A stretch of 64,000 bases of DNA from Alkalimonas amylolytica (GCF_900107845.1 NZ_FNRM01000009.1:1-64000); one strand, 5' to 3'. Shown: positions 36,018 through 47,449, numbered from the stretch's first letter. Notes: a model not told the origin generated them from the sequence alone. Translations and numbers: made by a program.

Positions 36018-37589
36018 TTAACTCAGCCGGCTAAAGCGCTGTACCAAATCTTTCAAATCATGGGCGGTATCCTGCAAGCGGAACACACTGTCTGCCGCTT
36101 GCTGCCCCTTACCAGTACTGTCTTGAGCCAACTCGGAGATACTGACCACCTGACGATTAATATCATCGGCCACATGCGCCTGCTGCTCCACGGCAGTGGC
36201 CATTTGCATCGCCATAGCCGCAATGCTGTTAATGGCCTGACTGATACCATCCAGCATTTTTTCAGCATCGCCAACCATAGCGACCCCTTTATCCGCATCA
36301 CCTTTCCCCGCCTCTGCTACCTGTACAGCGGCCTCCGCCTTGCGGGTCAGCTCGGTGATAATGCCATGAATGTCCTTGGTCGACTCGGTAGTACGTGCTG
36401 CCAGTTGCCGCACTTCATCCGCTACCACGGCAAAACCACGACCTTGCTCACCAGCCCGCGCTGCCTCAATAGCCGCATTGAGTGCCAGCAAGTTGGTCTG
36501 ATCAGCAATTTGCTCAATGATCTGAGCCGCTTTGGCGATGCTGCTGGTTTGTGCCGCCAATTCCTGCACAGAACTGCTGATTTGATTAACCGACTGCTGC
36601 AAATGCACAATGGCACCGCGGGTATCGCCGGCAATTTGCAAACCGGATTGCGCCAACTTATCGGCATCATCCGCCTGGGAAGCGGTTTCCTGCACATGCA
36701 CGGACACTTCAGCAATGGTGGTGGTCATTTCATTCATCGCCGTCGCCACCTGTTCGGTTTCCTGCTGCTGACGCCCAATCTGTTCAATCGCTTGCTCTGA
36801 GGTGGTTTTGGCATCGCTGGAAAAGTTAAAGACCCGCTCAGCAGCATCTTCAATCCGGGTCAGTACGGTATTTAAGTGCGCCTGCTCAGCCAGGATCGCC
36901 ACTTCAAAAGATGCTTCTACGCCCTGACTATCACTGTAGGACTGCATGGCCAGAGGATCACGAAAGGCCGACGGTAACAACGCATCCAGCCGGCTAAGTC
37001 GCGCTTGGCATTGCCACTGCGCAATGGCGTAAACCAGCACGGTAGTCAGTGCCAGAGAGAGCGCCGCAGCACCAACGCCAAACAGCTGCCAACTGCCAAG
37101 CGCCAGCGCCAAAGCCGCAGCAGGTGCCCAACTAAGCTCTGCCCAACGCTTGGCACGCGATAACAAAGGATTGGTGGCCTTGCCTTCCCGAATACGCTGA
37201 TACAAGGCTTCGGCCCTTGCTACATCCTCGCGGCTTGGGCATACCCGCACCGACTCGTAACCAATGACTTTGCCGCCCTGATGCACTGGTGTGACATAGG
37301 CATTTACCCAATAGTAATCGCCATTCTTACAACGGTTTTTCACCAGTCCCATCCAGGGTTTGCCACGTTTTAGATAAGACCACATGCTCTCATAGGCGGC
37401 AGGTGGCATATCCGGGTGGCGCACAATGTTATGTGGCTGACCAATCAGCTCTTCACGGCTAAAGCCACTGACGGCGACAAACGCATCGTTACAGAATGTG
37501 ATCATGCCTTTGGTATCGGTGGCAGAAATAAGCTTCTGCTCTTTAGGATAGATCTTTTCCCGTTGGGTTACCGGCTGGTTATTACGCAT
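36018..37589 (-). CDS. PAS-domain methyl-accepting chemotaxis protein (Aer-like)
   Basis: This 523-residue chemoreceptor has an N-terminal cytoplasmic PAS domain (about 15-115: [59 protein letters not shown]). Two closely spaced membrane helices follow (about 153-170 and 172-191) with almost no periplasmic part, then a long signalling coiled coil. The kinase-control tip [20 protein letters not shown] and [15 protein letters not shown] is conserved. This is the Aer layout, suggesting sensing of redox or energy state through a PAS cofactor. It is a single gene between convergent terminators, away from che genes. Confidence 0.92.
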   Translation of the reverse strand: MRNNQPVTQREKIYPKEQKLISATDTKGMITFCNDAFVAVSGFSREELIGQPHNIVRHPDMPPAAYESMWSYLKRGKPWMGLVKNRCKNGDYYWVNAYVTPVHQGGKVIGYESVRVCPSREDVARAEALYQRIREGKATNPLLSRAKRWAELSWAPAAALALALGSWQLFGVGAAALSLALTTVLVYAIAQWQCQARLSRLDALLPSAFRDPLAMQSYSDSQGVEASFEVAILAEQAHLNTVLTRIEDAAERVFNFSSDAKTTSEQAIEQIGRQQQETEQVATAMNEMTTTIAEVSVHVQETASQADDADKLAQSGLQIAGDTRGAIVHLQQSVNQISSSVQELAAQTSSIAKAAQIIEQIADQTNLLALNAAIEAARAGEQGRGFAVVADEVRQLAARTTESTKDIHGIITELTRKAEAAVQVAEAGKGDADKGVAMVGDAEKMLDGISQAINSIAAMAMQMATAVEQQAHVADDINRQVVSISELAQDSTGKGQQAADSVFRLQDTAHDLKDLVQRFSRLS

Positions 37590-37686
37590 GCCACTCCCTT
37601 AATCTAAGCTTGAATTTATTGTTCGAGATCAAAAGTATACCACTTATTGGGTATTTTGCTGCTACACACACAACTTTAGTTTAGCT

Positions 37687-37722
37687 AAAACGAAACAAGC
37701 CACCAGTGGCACTGGTGGCTTG
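37687..37722 (-). terminator. Terminator of cysS
   Basis: A 13-bp perfect stem (CAAGCCACCAGTG / CACTGGTGGCTTG) around a single central base, followed on the minus strand by TTTCGTTTTA. It lies about 50 bp after the cysS stop. Confidence 0.8.
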
Positions 37723-37770
37723 TATAAGAAATGACAGACAAAAAGGGGAAAAGCCTGGCCGTAAATTCGC

Positions 37771-39168
37771 TTAACTGCGTCGCCAACTGGTAACGCCGTT
37801 TTTATCCTCCAGCACGATACCCATGGCGTTAAGTTTATCGCGAGCCGCATCGGCAGCCGCCCAGTTTTTCTCTGCCCGGGCCTGATTGCGCTCGGCAATC
37901 AAAGCTTCGATCTCTGCCACATCATCTTGCGACTGGCCTGCGGTACCGCCACGTAAGAATGCTTCAGCATCCCCCTGCAAAATACCCAAAACACCACCTA
38001 ACATATGCAGCAGACTGGCCAGTTGGCGCGCTTTGTCCACATCGCTGTCTTTACAACGATTGGCTTCACGCGCCAGTTCAAACAGTACCGGCAAGGCTTC
38101 TGGGGTATTAAAGTCATCGTCCATGGCGTGCTGAAAACGCTCTACATACTGAAAACTCAGTTCATCACTCAGCTCGACTTCTTCCGCCGGCGGCAGCTCG
38201 CGCAGCACCGTGTATAAACGGCTCAGTGCCGCATGCGCCTGCTCAAGGTTCTCGGTGCTGTAATTCAGCTGGCTGCGGTAATGACTGGACAGCAGGAAAT
38301 AACGCACCGACTCTGCATTGTAGTTGGCCAGCACTTCACGCACGGTAAAGAAGTTGCCCAAAGACTTGGACATTTTCTCTTTATCTACCTGCACCATACC
38401 AGTATGGATCCAGGTGTTGGCGTAGGCGCTGTCATGGGCACAGGTGGACTGGGCAATCTCGTTCTCATGGTGTGGGAACTGTAAATCCGAGCCACCGCCA
38501 TGAATATCGAAATGCGCACCAAGGTGGCAGGCACTCATGGCCGAACATTCAATGTGCCAGCCTGGCCGGCCCTTGCCCCAGGGCGACTCCCAGCTGGGTT
38601 CGCCCGGCTTGGCCGATTTCCATAACACAAAGTCTAGTGGGTCATCTTTGCTGTCGTTGACATCAACCCTGGCTCCGGCTTGCAGCATATCCAGATTCTG
38701 TTGGCTCAGCTTGCCATAAGCATCGTACTTGCTAACATCAAACAACACATCCCCATCCTTGCTGACATAAGCATAACCTTTGTCTTGCAGCGTCTGAATG
38801 AGTTCAATGATCGGCTGCATATGGCCGGTAACGGTTGGCTCAATATCGGCTGGCAGCAAGCCAAGTGCTTCGAAATCTTCGTGCATGGCCCTGGTAAAAC
38901 GCGCTGTGAGTGCATCGCAACTTTCGTTGTTCTCGGCCGCCCGTTTGATGATTTTGTCATCCACATCGGTGATATTGCGTACATAAGTCACATCGTAACC
39001 GGAAAAACGTAAATAGCGGTTGATCACATCAAAGGCGACATAAGTACGGGCATGACCGATATGACAGTAGTCGTAGATCGTGATACCACAAACATAAAGA
39101 CCCACTTTGCCTTCGACCAGTGGCTGAAACGTCTCTTTGGTTCGGGTAAGGGTATTGAAGATCTGCAC
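37771..39168 (-). CDS. cysS: Cysteinyl-tRNA synthetase
   Basis: A class I aminoacyl-tRNA synthetase charging tRNA-Cys. At 465 residues it has normal length. The HIGH motif is [17 protein letters not shown] is EKMSKSLGN, and zinc ligands are seen in [16 protein letters not shown] and FPHHENE. It is divergent from ppiB, the usual arrangement in gammaproteobacteria. Confidence 0.98.
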   Translation of the reverse strand: MQIFNTLTRTKETFQPLVEGKVGLYVCGITIYDYCHIGHARTYVAFDVINRYLRFSGYDVTYVRNITDVDDKIIKRAAENNESCDALTARFTRAMHEDFEALGLLPADIEPTVTGHMQPIIELIQTLQDKGYAYVSKDGDVLFDVSKYDAYGKLSQQNLDMLQAGARVDVNDSKDDPLDFVLWKSAKPGEPSWESPWGKGRPGWHIECSAMSACHLGAHFDIHGGGSDLQFPHHENEIAQSTCAHDSAYANTWIHTGMVQVDKEKMSKSLGNFFTVREVLANYNAESVRYFLLSSHYRSQLNYSTENLEQAHAALSRLYTVLRELPPAEEVELSDELSFQYVERFQHAMDDDFNTPEALPVLFELAREANRCKDSDVDKARQLASLLHMLGGVLGILQGDAEAFLRGGTAGQSQDDVAEIEALIAERNQARAEKNWAAADAARDKLNAMGIVLEDKNGVTSWRRS

Positions 39169-39288
39169 TTAGCACTCCTGCCTGCTCTGTAAACGAAAGC
39201 GCTAGTTTAGCATCGGCAGTGCCTGTAGCGCTATGTCACAGCAGGCAAAAAAAAGTTACAATGGATTTTTTCTTTGCAGGAGCAAACC

Positions 39289-39783
39289 ATGGTTCAGTTA
39301 CATACCAATTATGGCGTGATTACGCTGGAACTCTTCGCCGACAAAGCACCAGCCACCGTAGAAAACTTTTTAAGTTATGTGAAAGACGGTTTTTTTGATG
39401 GCACCATTTTTCACCGGGTGATCCCTGGCTTTATGGTTCAGGGCGGCGGCTTTACCAGCGATATGCAGCAAAAGCCAACCAAAGCAGCCATTAAAAACGA
39501 AGCCAACAACCAGGTAGCCAATACCATCGGCACCATTGCCATGGCCCGGACTTCGGATCCACATTCAGCCACCTGCCAGTTTTTTATCAATGTAGCAGAT
39601 AACGACTTCCTGAACTTCCGGGCTGAAAACAGCCAGGGTTGGGGCTACTGTGTCTTTGGTAAAGTCAGTGCCGGCATGGATGTGGTGGATAAAATTACCG
39701 CTGTGCAAACGGGTCGCCATGGTCCTCATGCCGATGTGCCGACCGAACCGGTGGTGATTGAGCGCGCCGAGCTGAATGACTAA
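39289..39783 (+). CDS. ppiB: Cytoplasmic peptidyl-prolyl isomerase B (cyclophilin)
   Basis: A 164-residue cyclophilin without a signal peptide, hence cytoplasmic. The start at 39289 ([16 protein letters not shown]) is preferred because CAGGAG precedes it. Catalytic features are [14 protein letters not shown] and [10 protein letters not shown]. It overlaps lpxH by 8 bp and is probably co-transcribed with it. Confidence 0.97.
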   Translation: MVQLHTNYGVITLELFADKAPATVENFLSYVKDGFFDGTIFHRVIPGFMVQGGGFTSDMQQKPTKAAIKNEANNQVANTIGTIAMARTSDPHSATCQFFINVADNDFLNFRAENSQGWGYCVFGKVSAGMDVVDKITAVQTGRHGPHADVPTEPVVIERAELND

Positions 39784-40513
39784 GCCACACACGCTGTTTA
39801 TTGCAGACTTGCATTTAAGCGCTGAGCGAGCCGATATCACCAGCGCTTTTCTGCAGTTTCTCAAACAGGATGCCGTTAAAGCTGATGCGCTCTATATTTT
39901 GGGCGATTTGTTTGAAGTCTGGATTGGCGATGACAATCCAGAGCCGTTGCTGATCGGGGTAGCCCAGCAGCTGAAACAGTTAAGCCAGCAGGTGCCGGTG
40001 TACTTTATTCATGGCAACCGGGATTTCCTGCTGCGTCAGCGCTATGCGAAAAGTGCCGGCATGCAGTTATTACCAGCGCAACAAGTGATTGAACTGTACG
40101 GCACCCCTACCCTGATTATGCATGGCGATAGCCTCTGCACTGCAGATATCAAGTACCAGCAGTTTCGTCGCTGGTGGGATCAGCGCTGGTGGCAAAATCT
40201 GATGTTGTCGTTACCGCTGTGGTATCGCCAGCGTCTGGCCAAAAAGGCCCGGCGTAAAAGTGCGGCTTATAAAGCCACGCTATCTGGTGATGCTAATCAA
40301 ATTATGGATGTCACACCAGATGAGGTGGTGCGGGTGATGAATGAGGCGGGTGTTCTCCATCTGATCCACGGCCATACTCACCGGCCTAAGGTGCATCAGG
40401 TGCCATTAGCGCAAGGCGCAGGCAAGCGCTATGTGCTGGGTGACTGGTACCAGCAAGCCAGCTATCTGAAAGTCAGTGCCGACGATTGGCAGCTGTATTT
40501 TCAGGATCTTTAG
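39776..40513 (+). CDS. lpxH: UDP-2,3-diacylglucosamine diphosphatase
   Basis: LpxH hydrolyses UDP-2,3-diacylglucosamine to lipid X in lipid A synthesis, at the inner face of the membrane. The 245-residue calcineurin-like protein has the metal motifs [30 protein letters not shown] and HGHTHRP. It is coupled to ppiB by overlapping start and stop. Confidence 0.97.
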   Translation: MTKPHTLFIADLHLSAERADITSAFLQFLKQDAVKADALYILGDLFEVWIGDDNPEPLLIGVAQQLKQLSQQVPVYFIHGNRDFLLRQRYAKSAGMQLLPAQQVIELYGTPTLIMHGDSLCTADIKYQQFRRWWDQRWWQNLMLSLPLWYRQRLAKKARRKSAAYKATLSGDANQIMDVTPDEVVRVMNEAGVLHLIHGHTHRPKVHQVPLAQGAGKRYVLGDWYQQASYLKVSADDWQLYFQDL

Positions 40514-40585
40514 GGCATGTCCGTGTAACCACGCTCTTTAAGAGCCTGAACGCCAACTGGCCAACCGTCGGAACTGGCGTCAAGC

Positions 40586-40756
40586 TTAGTTATAACCAAG
40601 AATAGCGGTTGGCTCTAACTCTGGCCGCTCAGTAAAAGGTTTATTACCGGCCAGCAAGGACGGTGCCTTACCAAAGTGGCCACTCGTTGGCTGATACTGA
40701 TCATTGCTTTGATTAACGTTGCGGGTAGCGTCTTGCGGTTGTTGCAGTGCATTCAT
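40586..40756 (-). CDS. 56-residue hypothetical protein
   Basis: A short ORF in the 327-bp gap between lpxH and miaE. ATG at 40756 is preceded by AAGGAG with a good spacing of 7-8 nt, and the frame ends in TAA at 40586. The product is polar, with many Q, N and P (MNALQQPQDATRN, later GHFGKAPSLLAGNKPF, ending PTAILGYN). It has no signal peptide or membrane segment. I do not recognise a family. The clean ribosome-binding site makes it more credible than a chance ORF. Confidence 0.55.
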   Translation of the reverse strand: MNALQQPQDATRNVNQSNDQYQPTSGHFGKAPSLLAGNKPFTERPELEPTAILGYN

Positions 40757-40840
40757 GGTGTGTCTCCTTCACCTCTGGCGTATACAAGCATCATAATCCA
40801 TCGATGCTGAAGCTAAGCTTAATCGACAACTGGTTACTTT

Positions 40841-41620
40841 TCAAGCGATGAGGTAGTCAGGTACCCCGCTGTGGAAACGAAACTCGGCATCGGGTTGCAG
40901 AATGAGTTCTGCTTCAATGGCAGCCAATTGCTGCACCCGCTCATCAATCGGCTCCGGGCTAATGTCGGCTGCCAGCTGCAGATAATCCTGGTAATGACGT
41001 GCTTCTGAGCGCAGCAAAGAGATGTAGAAACGCTGTAACTCCCCATCAAGCCGGGGTGCTAAAGCGGCAAAGCGTTCGCAGGAGCGGGCTTCAATCAAGG
41101 CACCGATGATTAACTTATCGACCAGCAAGCCAGGATCACGACTACGGACATGGCGCAATAAACCCGAGGCATAACCAGCGGCGCTCAGGGGTTGCATCTC
41201 GATGCCTCGCTGGCGGATAAAAGCCAGCACCTGCTCAAAATGGTGCAGCTCTTCTTTGATCAGCCGCACCATCTTCTCCAATACCTGCTGCTGCCAGGGC
41301 GCAGTGCCCTTGGCTGTGAGCTGGCCTATCAACGCATTTTTACTCTGGCTGAAGTTACCATCCCCAACTTTGCGATAAACAAAGTCCTCGTAGGGCTTGA
41401 GCCAGCTTAGTAAGGCCCGGGCTGACCCATCATCGGTGGCATAACGGCGAATGAGCAAGGCCGCACTCTGTGCGGCTTTTAATTCACAGTGCATATGGTC
41501 AATCAGCAATGCCGGTAACTGATCCGGTAAAGCCGCTTGCTCAAGCCAAGCTTGTGGGGTGCGGCAATGCAGAAACTGGTGGATAGGTGCCAGCAAGCCG
41601 GCAAGTTCAGCAGTATTCAT
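40841..41620 (-). CDS. miaE: tRNA-(ms2io6A37) hydroxylase
   Basis: MiaE hydroxylates the isopentenyl group of ms2i6A at tRNA position 37. The start at 41620 (MNTAELAGLLAPIHQFLHCRTPQAW) yields 259 residues and matches the family N-terminus; the long upstream frame extension is spurious. The diiron ligands are visible in a four-helix pattern: LIKEELHHFEQVL, IEARSCERFA and SEARHYQDYL. The ribosome-binding site is weak. It is divergent from the Yip1-like gene. Confidence 0.93.
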   Translation of the reverse strand: MNTAELAGLLAPIHQFLHCRTPQAWLEQAALPDQLPALLIDHMHCELKAAQSAALLIRRYATDDGSARALLSWLKPYEDFVYRKVGDGNFSQSKNALIGQLTAKGTAPWQQQVLEKMVRLIKEELHHFEQVLAFIRQRGIEMQPLSAAGYASGLLRHVRSRDPGLLVDKLIIGALIEARSCERFAALAPRLDGELQRFYISLLRSEARHYQDYLQLAADISPEPIDERVQQLAAIEAELILQPDAEFRFHSGVPDYLIA

Positions 41621-41845
41621 GGTTACAAAGAAGCTTGGGAAAAGAAGTATTATAGCGATTTTGACCTGGCGCAACCAGCGTTCTGGCCTGCAGACCTGAT
41701 CCGGATCAAATTTTGTGCAACATGACTTGACGGCCGGACTAAATTTGGCCATAACTGAACTATACCTAAGAGATACTCTGGTATAACCCAATTGGTACAA
41801 CAGTGCTGATTGTAAAAGACGTAGGCAGTGTGAAGGATAATAATT

Positions 41846-42445
41846 ATGATATTGAACCACCTATGGGGACTGTATGCCCACCCGAAAGAAGAGTGGCATA
41901 CCATCGACCAGCGCCATGAAAGTTTTCGTTACAGCCTGGCGCATATATTGATTATTGCGCTTATTCCATCCATCTGTGCTTATTACTCAGCCGTGCATAT
42001 TGGCTGGAGTATTGGCGTGGGTGATACCATTAAACTTACAGCTGATAGCGCTCTGATGCTGTCGGTTGCCATGTATTTTGCTTTAATTGGTGGTGTTTTT
42101 GCATTGGCGTTTCTGGCGCACTGGATGGCGCATACCTTTGGCTCTGAACCAACCTACACCCAAACGCTGGAGCTGGCAGCTTACACCTCAACGCCGCTGT
42201 TTATGGTTGGTTTTGCCGCCCTGTACCCAGAGTTGTGGTTTGTGATGCTGGTAGGCCTGGCTGGCCTGGCATACTCAGTCTACCTGCTTTATGTGGGCGT
42301 GCCTATTCTGATGCATATCCCGGAAGAGCGTGGTTTTATTTACGCCAGCTCGGTAGTAACCTGTGGACTCATTTTACTGGTCTGTGTGCTGACCGGCACC
42401 GCCATTTTGTGGAGCTCCGGCTTTGGGCCCGCCTTTACGCACTAG
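41846..42445 (+). CDS. Yip1-domain inner-membrane protein, unknown function
   Basis: A 199-residue membrane protein with about five hydrophobic segments (for example LAHILIIALIPSICAYY, ALMLSVAMYFALIGGVFALAF, LWFVMLVGLAGLAYSVYLLYVGV, SVVTCGLILLVCVLTGTAILW). The N-terminal LWGLYAHPKEEWHTI and the GVPILMHIPEERG loop are typical of bacterial YIP1-family proteins. AAGGA precedes the start. It is convergent with purF across a long terminator. No specific function is known for this family in bacteria. Confidence 0.85.
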   Translation: MILNHLWGLYAHPKEEWHTIDQRHESFRYSLAHILIIALIPSICAYYSAVHIGWSIGVGDTIKLTADSALMLSVAMYFALIGGVFALAFLAHWMAHTFGSEPTYTQTLELAAYTSTPLFMVGFAALYPELWFVMLVGLAGLAYSVYLLYVGVPILMHIPEERGFIYASSVVTCGLILLVCVLTGTAILWSSGFGPAFTH

Positions 42446-42460
42446 CGAAGCCTCACTGAT

Positions 42461-42493
42461 AAAACAAAAGCCGCAATTGCGGCTTTTGTTTTA
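42461..42493. terminator. Bidirectional terminator between yip1-like gene and purF
   Basis: A 32-bp perfect palindrome with a 16-bp arm (AAAACAAAAGCCGCAA and its complement), A-rich at one end and T-rich at the other. It serves both convergent genes. Confidence 0.9.
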
Positions 42494-42505
42494 TTGCGGT
42501 GGGTA

Positions 42506-44023
42506 TTAATCCGCCTCGTTGTAGGTTTCTAAATTGGTTGCCATCGCCATGGCGGCATTGCGGTTTTTGGCGCCATCGCTGCGCTGTTGATCCAGCCTGT
42601 TCAGGTAATCCTGATCGATGTCATTGGTGACATAAACACCGTCGAATACCGAGGTTTCAAAGCGCTTAATCTCCGGATTCACGGTACGAACAGCAGCAAT
42701 CAAATCTTCCAGTGATTGGAAGATCAAACCATCAGCGCCAATGTTCTGACAAATGCTGTCGACATCATGACCATGGGCAATCAGCTCATTGGCTGATGGC
42801 ATATCGATGCCATACACATTGGGGAAACGCACTTCCGGTGCAGCGGAAGCAAAATACACTTTCTTGGCACCGGCATCCCGTGCCATCTCAATAATTTGCT
42901 GTGAAGTAGTTCCGCGTACGATGGAATCATCCACCAACAATACATTCTTGCCTTTGAACTCCTGCTGGATGGCATTTAATTTACGGCGCACCGATTTTCT
43001 GCGCTCTACCTGGCCAGGCATAATAAAAGTACGGCCGATGTAACGGTTCTTCACAAAACCCTGCCGGTAAGGCAAACCCAGCTCGTGGGCAATTTGCAGT
43101 GCAGCGTCATTGCTGGTTTCCGGGATTGGGATCACCACATCAATGTCCAGCTGGCTCCACTCCCGTTTAATTTTTTCGCCCAACTTGGTGCCCATGGCCA
43201 CCCGTGAGGCATAGACTGAAATATTGTCGATGGTCGAGTCTGGCCGGGCAAAGTAGACATACTCGAAAATACAAGGGCTGTAACCCGGGTTTTCGGCACA
43301 CTGCTGGGTGAACAGCTCACCATCCTCGGTAATGTAGACGGCTTCGCCTGGATAGACATCACGCATCACCGTAAAGCCATCCGCGTCCAAAGCCACACTT
43401 TCAGACGCCACCATATATTCAGTGCCGGCTTCCGTCTCACGCTTACCTATCACTAAAGGACGAATGCCATTAGGATCGCGAAAAGCAACCAGGCCATGAC
43501 CGATGATCAGTGACACCACGGCATAGCCGCCCCGCACTTTTCGGTGCACGGCGGTAACCGCCTGAAACACATCTTCCGCGGTCAATGACAGCGTATTGTT
43601 CTGTTGCAGCTCATGGGCAAAGACATTCAGCAGAATTTCGGAGTCCGAGGTGGTATTGATATGACGCCGCGCCCGTCGGAAAATTTCTTCGGTCAGTTGC
43701 TCCGAGTTGGTCAGGTTGCCATTATGCGCCATTGCAATGCCAAAAGGACTGTTGACATAAAACGGCTGAGCTTCGGCGGTACTGGACGAGCCAGCCGTCG
43801 GGTAACGGACATGACCAATGCCGATATTGCCTGACAAGCGCAGCATATGGCGGGTATGAAACACATCTTTCACCAGGCCATTCGCTTTACGCAAACGCAG
43901 GGTGTTGTTATCCACCGTCACGATGCCAGCGGCATCCTGGCCCCGGTGTTGCAACACCGTCAGGCCATCGTACAGCGCCTGGTTGACCGGATACTTACCA
44001 ACAATACCAACAATACCACACAT
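42506..44023 (-). CDS. purF: Amidophosphoribosyltransferase
   Basis: PurF catalyses the first committed step of purine synthesis, from PRPP and glutamine to phosphoribosylamine. The 505-residue enzyme begins MCGIVGIVG, so Cys2 becomes the N-terminal nucleophile of the type II glutaminase after Met removal. The PRPP loop is [14 protein letters not shown]. It follows cvpA, as in E. coli, and may be controlled by PurR, although no operator was identified here. Confidence 0.98.
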   Translation of the reverse strand: MCGIVGIVGKYPVNQALYDGLTVLQHRGQDAAGIVTVDNNTLRLRKANGLVKDVFHTRHMLRLSGNIGIGHVRYPTAGSSSTAEAQPFYVNSPFGIAMAHNGNLTNSEQLTEEIFRRARRHINTTSDSEILLNVFAHELQQNNTLSLTAEDVFQAVTAVHRKVRGGYAVVSLIIGHGLVAFRDPNGIRPLVIGKRETEAGTEYMVASESVALDADGFTVMRDVYPGEAVYITEDGELFTQQCAENPGYSPCIFEYVYFARPDSTIDNISVYASRVAMGTKLGEKIKREWSQLDIDVVIPIPETSNDAALQIAHELGLPYRQGFVKNRYIGRTFIMPGQVERRKSVRRKLNAIQQEFKGKNVLLVDDSIVRGTTSQQIIEMARDAGAKKVYFASAAPEVRFPNVYGIDMPSANELIAHGHDVDSICQNIGADGLIFQSLEDLIAAVRTVNPEIKRFETSVFDGVYVTNDIDQDYLNRLDQQRSDGAKNRNAAMAMATNLETYNEAD

Positions 44024-44067
44024 GGAATTTTCCTCGCCTCAAACTAATAACCCACGACAAACAGGTA

Positions 44068-44556
44068 TTAGGGCTGTTGCATAAAACTCGAGTGATTCTG
44101 CAAATAATCGAAGAACCACTCAATGATAAATCGGAACTCGGGGATCAACATCGAGCTCTGCCACCAATCGGTTTTGCCGGCACCGGTGAAAGCATCTACA
44201 AAAAACAACACAGCGCTAACTAACAATACGCCGCGCAAAGCACCAAAAATTAGACCCAGCACCCGATCGGTTCCACTTAAACCAGTGGATTGGACCAATT
44301 TGCTGATAAGAAAGTTGACTAAAGCTCCCAGGATCAGGGAGCAGACAAATAGAATGGCGATAGCCAGAGCATTGCGCAGGATTTCATCATCCAGGCTGGT
44401 AAAATAAGCGGCCAGATGAGGGTAATAATAACTGGCAATAAAAAAGGCAAGGATCCAGACGATCAAAGAAACCGCTTCTTTGACAAAACCGCGCACCAGA
44501 CTGATCACTGTTGAAAGCGCGATGATAGCCAGAATGACAAAATCAATCCAAACCAT
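44068..44556 (-). CDS. cvpA: CvpA family membrane protein
   Basis: A 162-residue inner-membrane protein with four hydrophobic segments ([78 protein letters not shown]). CvpA is needed for colicin V production in E. coli and for envelope stress tolerance. It lies directly before purF, its conserved place. Confidence 0.96.
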   Translation of the reverse strand: MVWIDFVILAIIALSTVISLVRGFVKEAVSLIVWILAFFIASYYYPHLAAYFTSLDDEILRNALAIAILFVCSLILGALVNFLISKLVQSTGLSGTDRVLGLIFGALRGVLLVSAVLFFVDAFTGAGKTDWWQSSMLIPEFRFIIEWFFDYLQNHSSFMQQP

Positions 44557-44614
44557 GAAATACCAAAGGATGTCTGATCACGGCGCGCATTCTATCAAAG
44601 TCACCGCCCCTTGC

Positions 44615-45283
44615 CTAATTATTTTCCAGCGGCTGATAGTTGCTGATCACCAGACGATCATCCCGGGCAATAGTCCTGAGCTCTGCTAAACGTTGCTCCA
44701 GTGCTTCGCGGCGTAGATCCGGCCCAACGAAAACACTGGTCAACTGCACACCTTGGTTGTTGGTAACCTGACGGGTATAGGTACGAAAGCCAGCATCATT
44801 CAAGCGCTTTACCAGCTCTTCGGCATTTTGAACCCGCCCAAAGCTGCCAACCCGCACCGTCCAGGCTCGCTCAGTCAGGAGTTGCGAAGCACTGTCCGCG
44901 GTTTCAGGCGAAGAGGTCGCCGGACGTTCAGTGCCAGATTGACTGGCTTGTGTTTCCCCCACCGTGACCTGAGCATACGCTTGCGAAGGCAGTTCCTCAT
45001 TACCAGTGCTGGCTTCCTCGGCTTTTGCAGCCACTTTGTCCGCATCCGAAGCTTCAATATCGACCCGTGGCTCCGCCAGGGCTTGTTCACGCCGGGCTAT
45101 CACTGCAGCGCTGTCCAGCAACTGCTGCTCTTGCACCCCCTGAAACTCAGGCCGGGCTGGAATTTGCTCGAAATCATCTTTCAGCACCTGTTTTTCACCA
45201 TCCAGTAAGTCTGGCAAAAACACCACGGCTGCAATCATCAAAATGCAGGCGCCCAGTAAGCGTTGTTTAAAAGCTCTTGTCAT
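44615..45283 (-). CDS. dedD: SPOR-domain division protein DedD
   Basis: A 222-residue bitopic protein with an N-terminal membrane helix (LLGACILMIAAVVFLPDLL), a variable charged linker, and a C-terminal SPOR domain (about 145-222: AWTVRVGSFGRVQNAEELVKRL, RTYTRQV, VFVGPDLRREALEQRL) that binds denuded peptidoglycan at the septum. Its start overlaps the folC stop by four bases. Confidence 0.93.
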   Translation of the reverse strand: MTRAFKQRLLGACILMIAAVVFLPDLLDGEKQVLKDDFEQIPARPEFQGVQEQQLLDSAAVIARREQALAEPRVDIEASDADKVAAKAEEASTGNEELPSQAYAQVTVGETQASQSGTERPATSSPETADSASQLLTERAWTVRVGSFGRVQNAEELVKRLNDAGFRTYTRQVTNNQGVQLTSVFVGPDLRREALEQRLAELRTIARDDRLVISNYQPLENN

Positions 45284-46569
45284 TTCGCCTCCGGTAAATC
45301 GGTAGTCAGGCCAAGTACCGCAGACACAGTAACAAATGAGCCGAACACCAGCAATAAATCATCCTGCTGCAACTGCTGCATGATCTGCTCAAAACCGCTG
45401 CGAACATCGCCAAACCGACTGATAGAACTGCTGGCAGGTAAAATGTCCTGCAACAGATCCGCAGCGGCGCCACGAGGCCCCGGCAAGCTAACCAAAGCCC
45501 AGTGGTCGATCAGGTCAATCAATGCATCCAGCGCGCCGGGCTTTACTTTATCACGCATCATACCGCAAAGCGCCACTAGTCGGCGGTTGCCCGTTTGCAA
45601 TGATCGCAGTTGCTGTGCCAAGTACTGAATAGATTGAGGGTTGTGAGCCACATCCACCAACACGGACGGATGCTGCTGCAACCATTGCATGCGACCAGCC
45701 AGGGTTACGCCTGCCAGCGCCTTTCGAATGCGGGCGGGCTCTTCAGGCAACAAACCGAGTTGCTGCACAGCCATCAGGGCTGTCGCTGCATTTTGCACTG
45801 GGATTGACAGTAACGGCAACTCTGTCAGAGTGATAGTATCACTTTGCCAGTTCCAGCCAGTTTGCCCGGCTTGCCAGTGATAATGCTGATCAGCTCTTAG
45901 CAGTTGAGTGCCAAGACTGGCAGCGACTTCAAGCACACTGGCAGGCAATTGTTGCTCGGCCACCACCGCCATCCGATTTGTTCGAAATACCCCAGCTTTC
46001 TCACGGCCAATGGCTTCCCGGTCTGGACCAAGCCAGTCCTGATGATCCAAATCGATGGTGGTTAAAATACTCAGCTCTGGCTCGACAATATTGGTCGCAT
46101 CGAGACGCCCACCCAAACCAACTTCAATCAGCGCTACATCCGGCTGGTAGTCTTTGATCAAATAAAAAGCAGCCAAGGTGGTGAACTCAAAATAGGTCAG
46201 TTCGATGTCCTGACGCAGCTGCTCGATAAATGCCAAGGCTCTCACCCAATCGGCATCGGTGGCATCCTGCAGGTTAAAACGCAAACGTTCGTTAAACCGA
46301 AGTAAATGTGGGGAACTGTAAACAGCAACCGTCAAACCCTGCGCCAGCAGCAATTGCTCCATGCAACGTGCTGTGGTGCCTTTGCCATTGGTGCCGGCAA
46401 TCAGTACCACCCGGCCAGGTAACTGCTGCAAACCCGCCCGCTCAGCCACCTGACGAACACGCTCCAGGCCAAGTTCAATTTTATGTTGAGGGTGTTGCTG
46501 CTCAATAAAGCAAAGCCAATCGTCCAGTGTCTGGCACGATTGGCTGGTAAGGGAGGTTAAGGTGCTCAT
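45280..46569 (-). CDS. folC: Dihydrofolate synthase / folylpolyglutamate synthase
   Basis: FolC adds glutamate to dihydropteroate and to reduced folates. The 429-residue form starts at 46569 (MSTLTSLTSQSC); a 34-codon extension into accD is rejected. The ATP-binding loop is IAGTNGKGTTARC, and the Mur-ligase-type features ALIEVGLGGRLDATN and DHQDWLGP are clear. It lies 19 bp after accD and is coupled to dedD. Confidence 0.96.
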   Translation of the reverse strand: MSTLTSLTSQSCQTLDDWLCFIEQQHPQHKIELGLERVRQVAERAGLQQLPGRVVLIAGTNGKGTTARCMEQLLLAQGLTVAVYSSPHLLRFNERLRFNLQDATDADWVRALAFIEQLRQDIELTYFEFTTLAAFYLIKDYQPDVALIEVGLGGRLDATNIVEPELSILTTIDLDHQDWLGPDREAIGREKAGVFRTNRMAVVAEQQLPASVLEVAASLGTQLLRADQHYHWQAGQTGWNWQSDTITLTELPLLSIPVQNAATALMAVQQLGLLPEEPARIRKALAGVTLAGRMQWLQQHPSVLVDVAHNPQSIQYLAQQLRSLQTGNRRLVALCGMMRDKVKPGALDALIDLIDHWALVSLPGPRGAAADLLQDILPASSSISRFGDVRSGFEQIMQQLQQDDLLLVFGSFVTVSAVLGLTTDLPEAK

Positions 46570-46588
46570 AGGTCCCTGAGCAGTTGGG

Positions 46589-47449
46589 TTACTCCTGTTC
46601 TGGAGCTGGCAACTGCATAAATTTAGCCACAAGTCGGGCAATTGTATCGCGCATTTCGCGGCGGTCAACAATCATATCAATGGCACCATGATCCAACAGG
46701 AACTCACTGCGCTGAAAGCCTTCAGGTAGCTTTTCCCGAACCGTTTGTTCAATGACCCGCGGGCCAGCAAAACCAATTAGCGCCTTTGGTTCGCCAATGT
46801 TGATATCTCCCAGCATGGCAAGGCTGGCCGATACTCCACCCATGGTAGGATCCGTCAAGACTGATACATAGGGCAAGCCCTGCTCGCTTAACTTGGCCAA
46901 AGCTGCACTGGTTTTGGCCATTTGCATTAAAGACAGCAAAGCTTCCTGCATCCGGGCACCGCCGCTGGCAGAGAAACAGATGTAAGGTACTTTGTGTTCA
47001 ATCGCATACTCCACGCCTTTAACAAACTTAGCGCCAACCACCGATGCCATTGAGCCGCCCATAAAATTGAATTCAAAGGCTGAGGCAACCACAGGCATGC
47101 CTTTGAGCTGACCATGCATCACCAACATGGCATCTTTTTCACCGGTTTCTTTTTGCGCTGCGGTGATACGATCCTTGTAGCGTTTGCTGTCTTTAAACTT
47201 CAGCAGATCCTGTGGCTCGAGATCAGCCGCCAGTTCAGTGGCTGTGTTGGTATCGAGAAACATGGTAAGACGATCACGCGCACTGACACGCATATGATGA
47301 TCACACTTCGGGCAAACGCCAAGCTGCCTGTCCAGATCAGCTTTGTACAAAACGGCATCACAGGCCGTGCATTTGGTCCAGACGCCTTCAGGAATGTTGC
47401 GGCGTGCAGAAGTCGAAGTTCGGGGAAGGATCTTTTCTAACCAACTCAT
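46589..47449 (-). CDS. accD: Acetyl-CoA carboxylase carboxyltransferase subunit beta
   Basis: AccD with AccA transfers the carboxyl group from biotin to acetyl-CoA. The start at 47449 ([14 protein letters not shown]) gives 286 residues; the ten-codon extension lacks support. The N-terminal zinc ribbon has four cysteines (CTACDAV ... CPKCDHH) and the carboxyltransferase core carries [14 protein letters not shown] and [12 protein letters not shown]. Confidence 0.97.
   Translation of the reverse strand: MSWLEKILPRTSTSARRNIPEGVWTKCTACDAVLYKADLDRQLGVCPKCDHHMRVSARDRLTMFLDTNTATELAADLEPQDLLKFKDSKRYKDRITAAQKETGEKDAMLVMHGQLKGMPVVASAFEFNFMGGSMASVVGAKFVKGVEYAIEHKVPYICFSASGGARMQEALLSLMQMAKTSAALAKLSEQGLPYVSVLTDPTMGGVSASLAMLGDINIGEPKALIGFAGPRVIEQTVREKLPEGFQRSEFLLDHGAIDMIVDRREMRDTIARLVAKFMQLPAPEQE

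Noticed and set aside
41621-41860. 80-codon N-terminal extension of miaE
   Set aside because: It runs through the divergent promoter region and overlaps the Yip1-like start; MiaE homology begins at 41620.
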